Position numbers and translations under genes: made by a program. Positions 5,788-6,900 of a DNA stretch of 6,900 nt are shown here, piece by piece. The notes beneath the pieces are model-generated. The model was not told the DNA's origin, made no database searches, and saw only the letters and a list, made by a program, of their open reading frames with translations. The first letter of the stretch is position 1. Every line of letters begins with the position of its first letter. This DNA is from DASXRU01 sp039933315 (GTDB lineage Bacteria; Acidobacteriota; Blastocatellia; Pyrinomonadales; Pyrinomonadaceae): the NCBI GenBank assembly GCA_039933315.1, contig JBDTOI010000212.1, positions 1-6,900 of the forward strand. The letters run 5' to 3'.

Positions 5788-6816
5788 TCATCCCACCCTC
5801 GACGCTCTCGCGTTGGCCGGTGGGGAGGTGGCAGCGGCGCTCACTTCATTTGCCACGATGTCGGGCTCCAGTGAAGACGCGCCCAGCGTTCCGTCAGGTT
5901 GGGAAAACTTAATTGCCGAAGCCAGCTCGCCGGTGTCCAGTTTCCATGAACCCGCCGTAGCTTTCTCCCGTTCGTTAAGCCGCGCCAACAGCGAACTAAA
6001 GTCACGCCGCTCGACTGGCGGGCGCACGTGAGTCTCGGCCCAGGAGTAGTAAGGGTAGTCGATGCGATAGGACCAGCCGCCGCTAACGGGCCGGGCAATT
6101 ACAAAAAGTTTACCGCGCGCGTAATGGGAAATTGCGGTGTAGGGCGCTGCATGGCTGGTGGGATTAAACCCGGCCGCGCTGAAAACTTCCGGCGCCAGCG
6201 TTATCAACGATAGTTCACCGCCGGCGTATTCCTTTACGGTTGACGATCCTTTGGCAAAGCTCTCGAGCGCGGCGGCAATTCGTTCCCAGCCGGTCCGCCA
6301 CAGCGGTTCATATTCGTCAGTGTGCGTCAGGACGTGCGCGACTTGCGGCAGCACCAGTTCATAAGCGAGCGCATCGTCGTCAACAACTTTGCCGGCCAGG
6401 GAATTGGCCAGCGGGGAGCCAGCGTCTTCTTCGATGGGAGATTCCGATCCCTGTATGACGATGCTGGCGCGCACCGCGTTTTCGCCGGTGAACTCTGAGA
6501 AGTCACCCGCCTCGGCCGCTGCGATCAGTTCGGATCGCAGTTCCAGGGCCGGCGCTCCGGTGAGCACGGTCCAAACAGAAAGCACTCCGTCCGTATCGAA
6601 GTGGTTGTTCGTTACGAGTTCGATTCCCCTGGTAAATTCTTCAGGATTTGGGGTGCTTACCAGGTTGAGGGCGATCTCAGTTGAGGTATCCGCCTTGAGC
6701 GATACGGGCGTCTCATTGCCCTGCCAGTGAGAGAAGTGAACGGCATTAGGCACCGTGCCATCGACGGAAAGCTTTGGCACGTTATCGAGGCCTGCATGGT
6801 AATACTCAAATCGCAT
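5788..6816 (-). CDS. Hypothetical protein, possibly DUF6687 family, with an HFDTDG motif
   Basis: The protein is 342 residues, soluble, with no signal peptide or membrane segment. Residues 13-37 are rich in likely conserved positions (PKLSVDG, then HFSHWQGNETP at 27-37). NHFDTDGVLS at 71-80 resembles the HxDxDG metal-binding motif of DHH-type phosphoesterases, but the classic DHH triad is not evident, so catalysis is only a hypothesis. Aromatic-rich YPYYSWAETHVRPP (254-267) and a C-terminal WKLDTGELASAIKF stretch (291-304) are also distinctive. The tail (about 325-342) is Ala/Ser-rich and probably disordered. I recall a similar pattern in DUF6687 but cannot confirm it. The start at ATG 6814-6816 is chosen because AGAGG precedes it by 7 nt; the frame stays open to 6894, but that part translates a repeat. 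The methyltransferase gene begins 94 bp downstream. Confidence 0.8.
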   Translation of the reverse strand: MRFEYYHAGLDNVPKLSVDGTVPNAVHFSHWQGNETPVSLKADTSTEIALNLVSTPNPEEFTRGIELVTNNHFDTDGVLSVWTVLTGAPALELRSELIAAAEAGDFSEFTGENAVRASIVIQGSESPIEEDAGSPLANSLAGKVVDDDALAYELVLPQVAHVLTHTDEYEPLWRTGWERIAAALESFAKGSSTVKEYAGGELSLITLAPEVFSAAGFNPTSHAAPYTAISHYARGKLFVIARPVSGGWSYRIDYPYYSWAETHVRPPVERRDFSSLLARLNEREKATAGSWKLDTGELASAIKFSQPDGTLGASSLEPDIVANEVSAAATSPPANARASRVG

Positions 6817-6823
6817 CGTAGAA

Positions 6824-6828
6824 CCTCT
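6824..6828 (-). promoter_or_regulatory. Shine-Dalgarno AGAGG for the HFDTDG protein
   Basis: AGAGG on the minus strand lies 7 nt before the ATG at 6814-6816. It is the clearest ribosome-binding site in the window and decides the start against the longer frame reaching 6894. Confidence 0.7.
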
Positions 6829-6836
6829 GGGTTTGT

Positions 6837-6900
6837 AGGGGCGGCACTCCGTGGCCGCCCCTCGGCGATTAACCACGGGAGAAGGGGCGGCCACGGAGTG
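6837..6900. repeat. GC-rich inverted repeat, cut by the window edge
   Basis: AGGGGCGGC at 6837-6845 pairs perfectly with GCCGCCCCT at 6854-6862 around an 8-nt loop. In addition 6845-6861 and 6884-6900 are exact 17-nt reverse complements, so a second hairpin of the same type probably continues beyond 6900. It lies directly upstream of the ribosome site of the HFDTDG protein gene, so any promoter is either inside it or beyond the window. Confidence 0.85.

Noticed and set aside
6817..6894. N-terminal extension of the HFDTDG protein to 6894
   Set aside because: The extra 26 residues come from the GC-rich inverted repeat, and a good AGAGG site supports the ATG at 6814-6816.

Overview
The window is a moderately GC-rich bacterial chromosome segment. 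It carries six protein genes, all on the minus strand, and every gap longer than about 50 bp is occupied by palindromic or tandem repeat DNA. The repeat style (interspersed 18-nt palindromes, CAACCCCGTTGGGGTTG-type hairpins, GGCAATCGGCAAT-type tandem repeats), together with an S41 peptidase joined to a lipoprotein-sorting-like domain, suggests an uncultured Acidobacteriota, perhaps Blastocatellia. This is an inference from general appearance, not from a marker gene.

In transcription order (right to left): a hypothetical protein of possible DUF6687 type (6816-5788); a small class I SAM-dependent methyltransferase (5693-5106); a thioredoxin-reductase-like FAD/NAD(P) oxidoreductase whose redox cysteines are replaced (5054-4143); a DUF309 protein (3932-3504); a four-helix DUF4149 membrane protein (3153-2662); and a secreted S41 peptidase with a PDZ domain and a C-terminal lipoprotein-sorting-like domain (2665-314). 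The last two overlap by the tetranucleotide TTGA and are almost certainly one transcript. The others are separated by 51-350 bp, so a single operon is not shown. No RNA gene, phage, CRISPR or defence module is visible, and no integrase or transposase is encoded.

The repeats are the most unusual part. At 1-290 three pairs of hairpins are arranged symmetrically around position 144-145. At 3163-3498 an 18-nt palindrome pair, a 34-nt inverted repeat and an inner tandem/inverted repeat are nested around a common centre near 3330. At 3966-4143 a 178-bp element has 44-45-nt imperfect terminal inverted repeats that run up to the oxidoreductase stop codon. A 9-bp tandem repeat lies at 5072-5105, a third copy of the 18-nt palindrome at 5699-5716, and a GC-rich inverted repeat at 6837-6900 runs off the window. 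Two of the three 18-nt palindromes sit 5-9 nt before a start codon.

Functionally the genes do not form an obvious single pathway. The peptidase is exported and the DUF4149 protein is in the inner membrane; the other four look cytoplasmic. The peptidase shows a complete tricorn-type Ser-His/Ser/Glu set rather than the Ser-Lys dyad of CtpA/Prc, and the oxidoreductase cannot use the normal thioredoxin reductase mechanism. These two enzymes are the best biochemical leads in the window.
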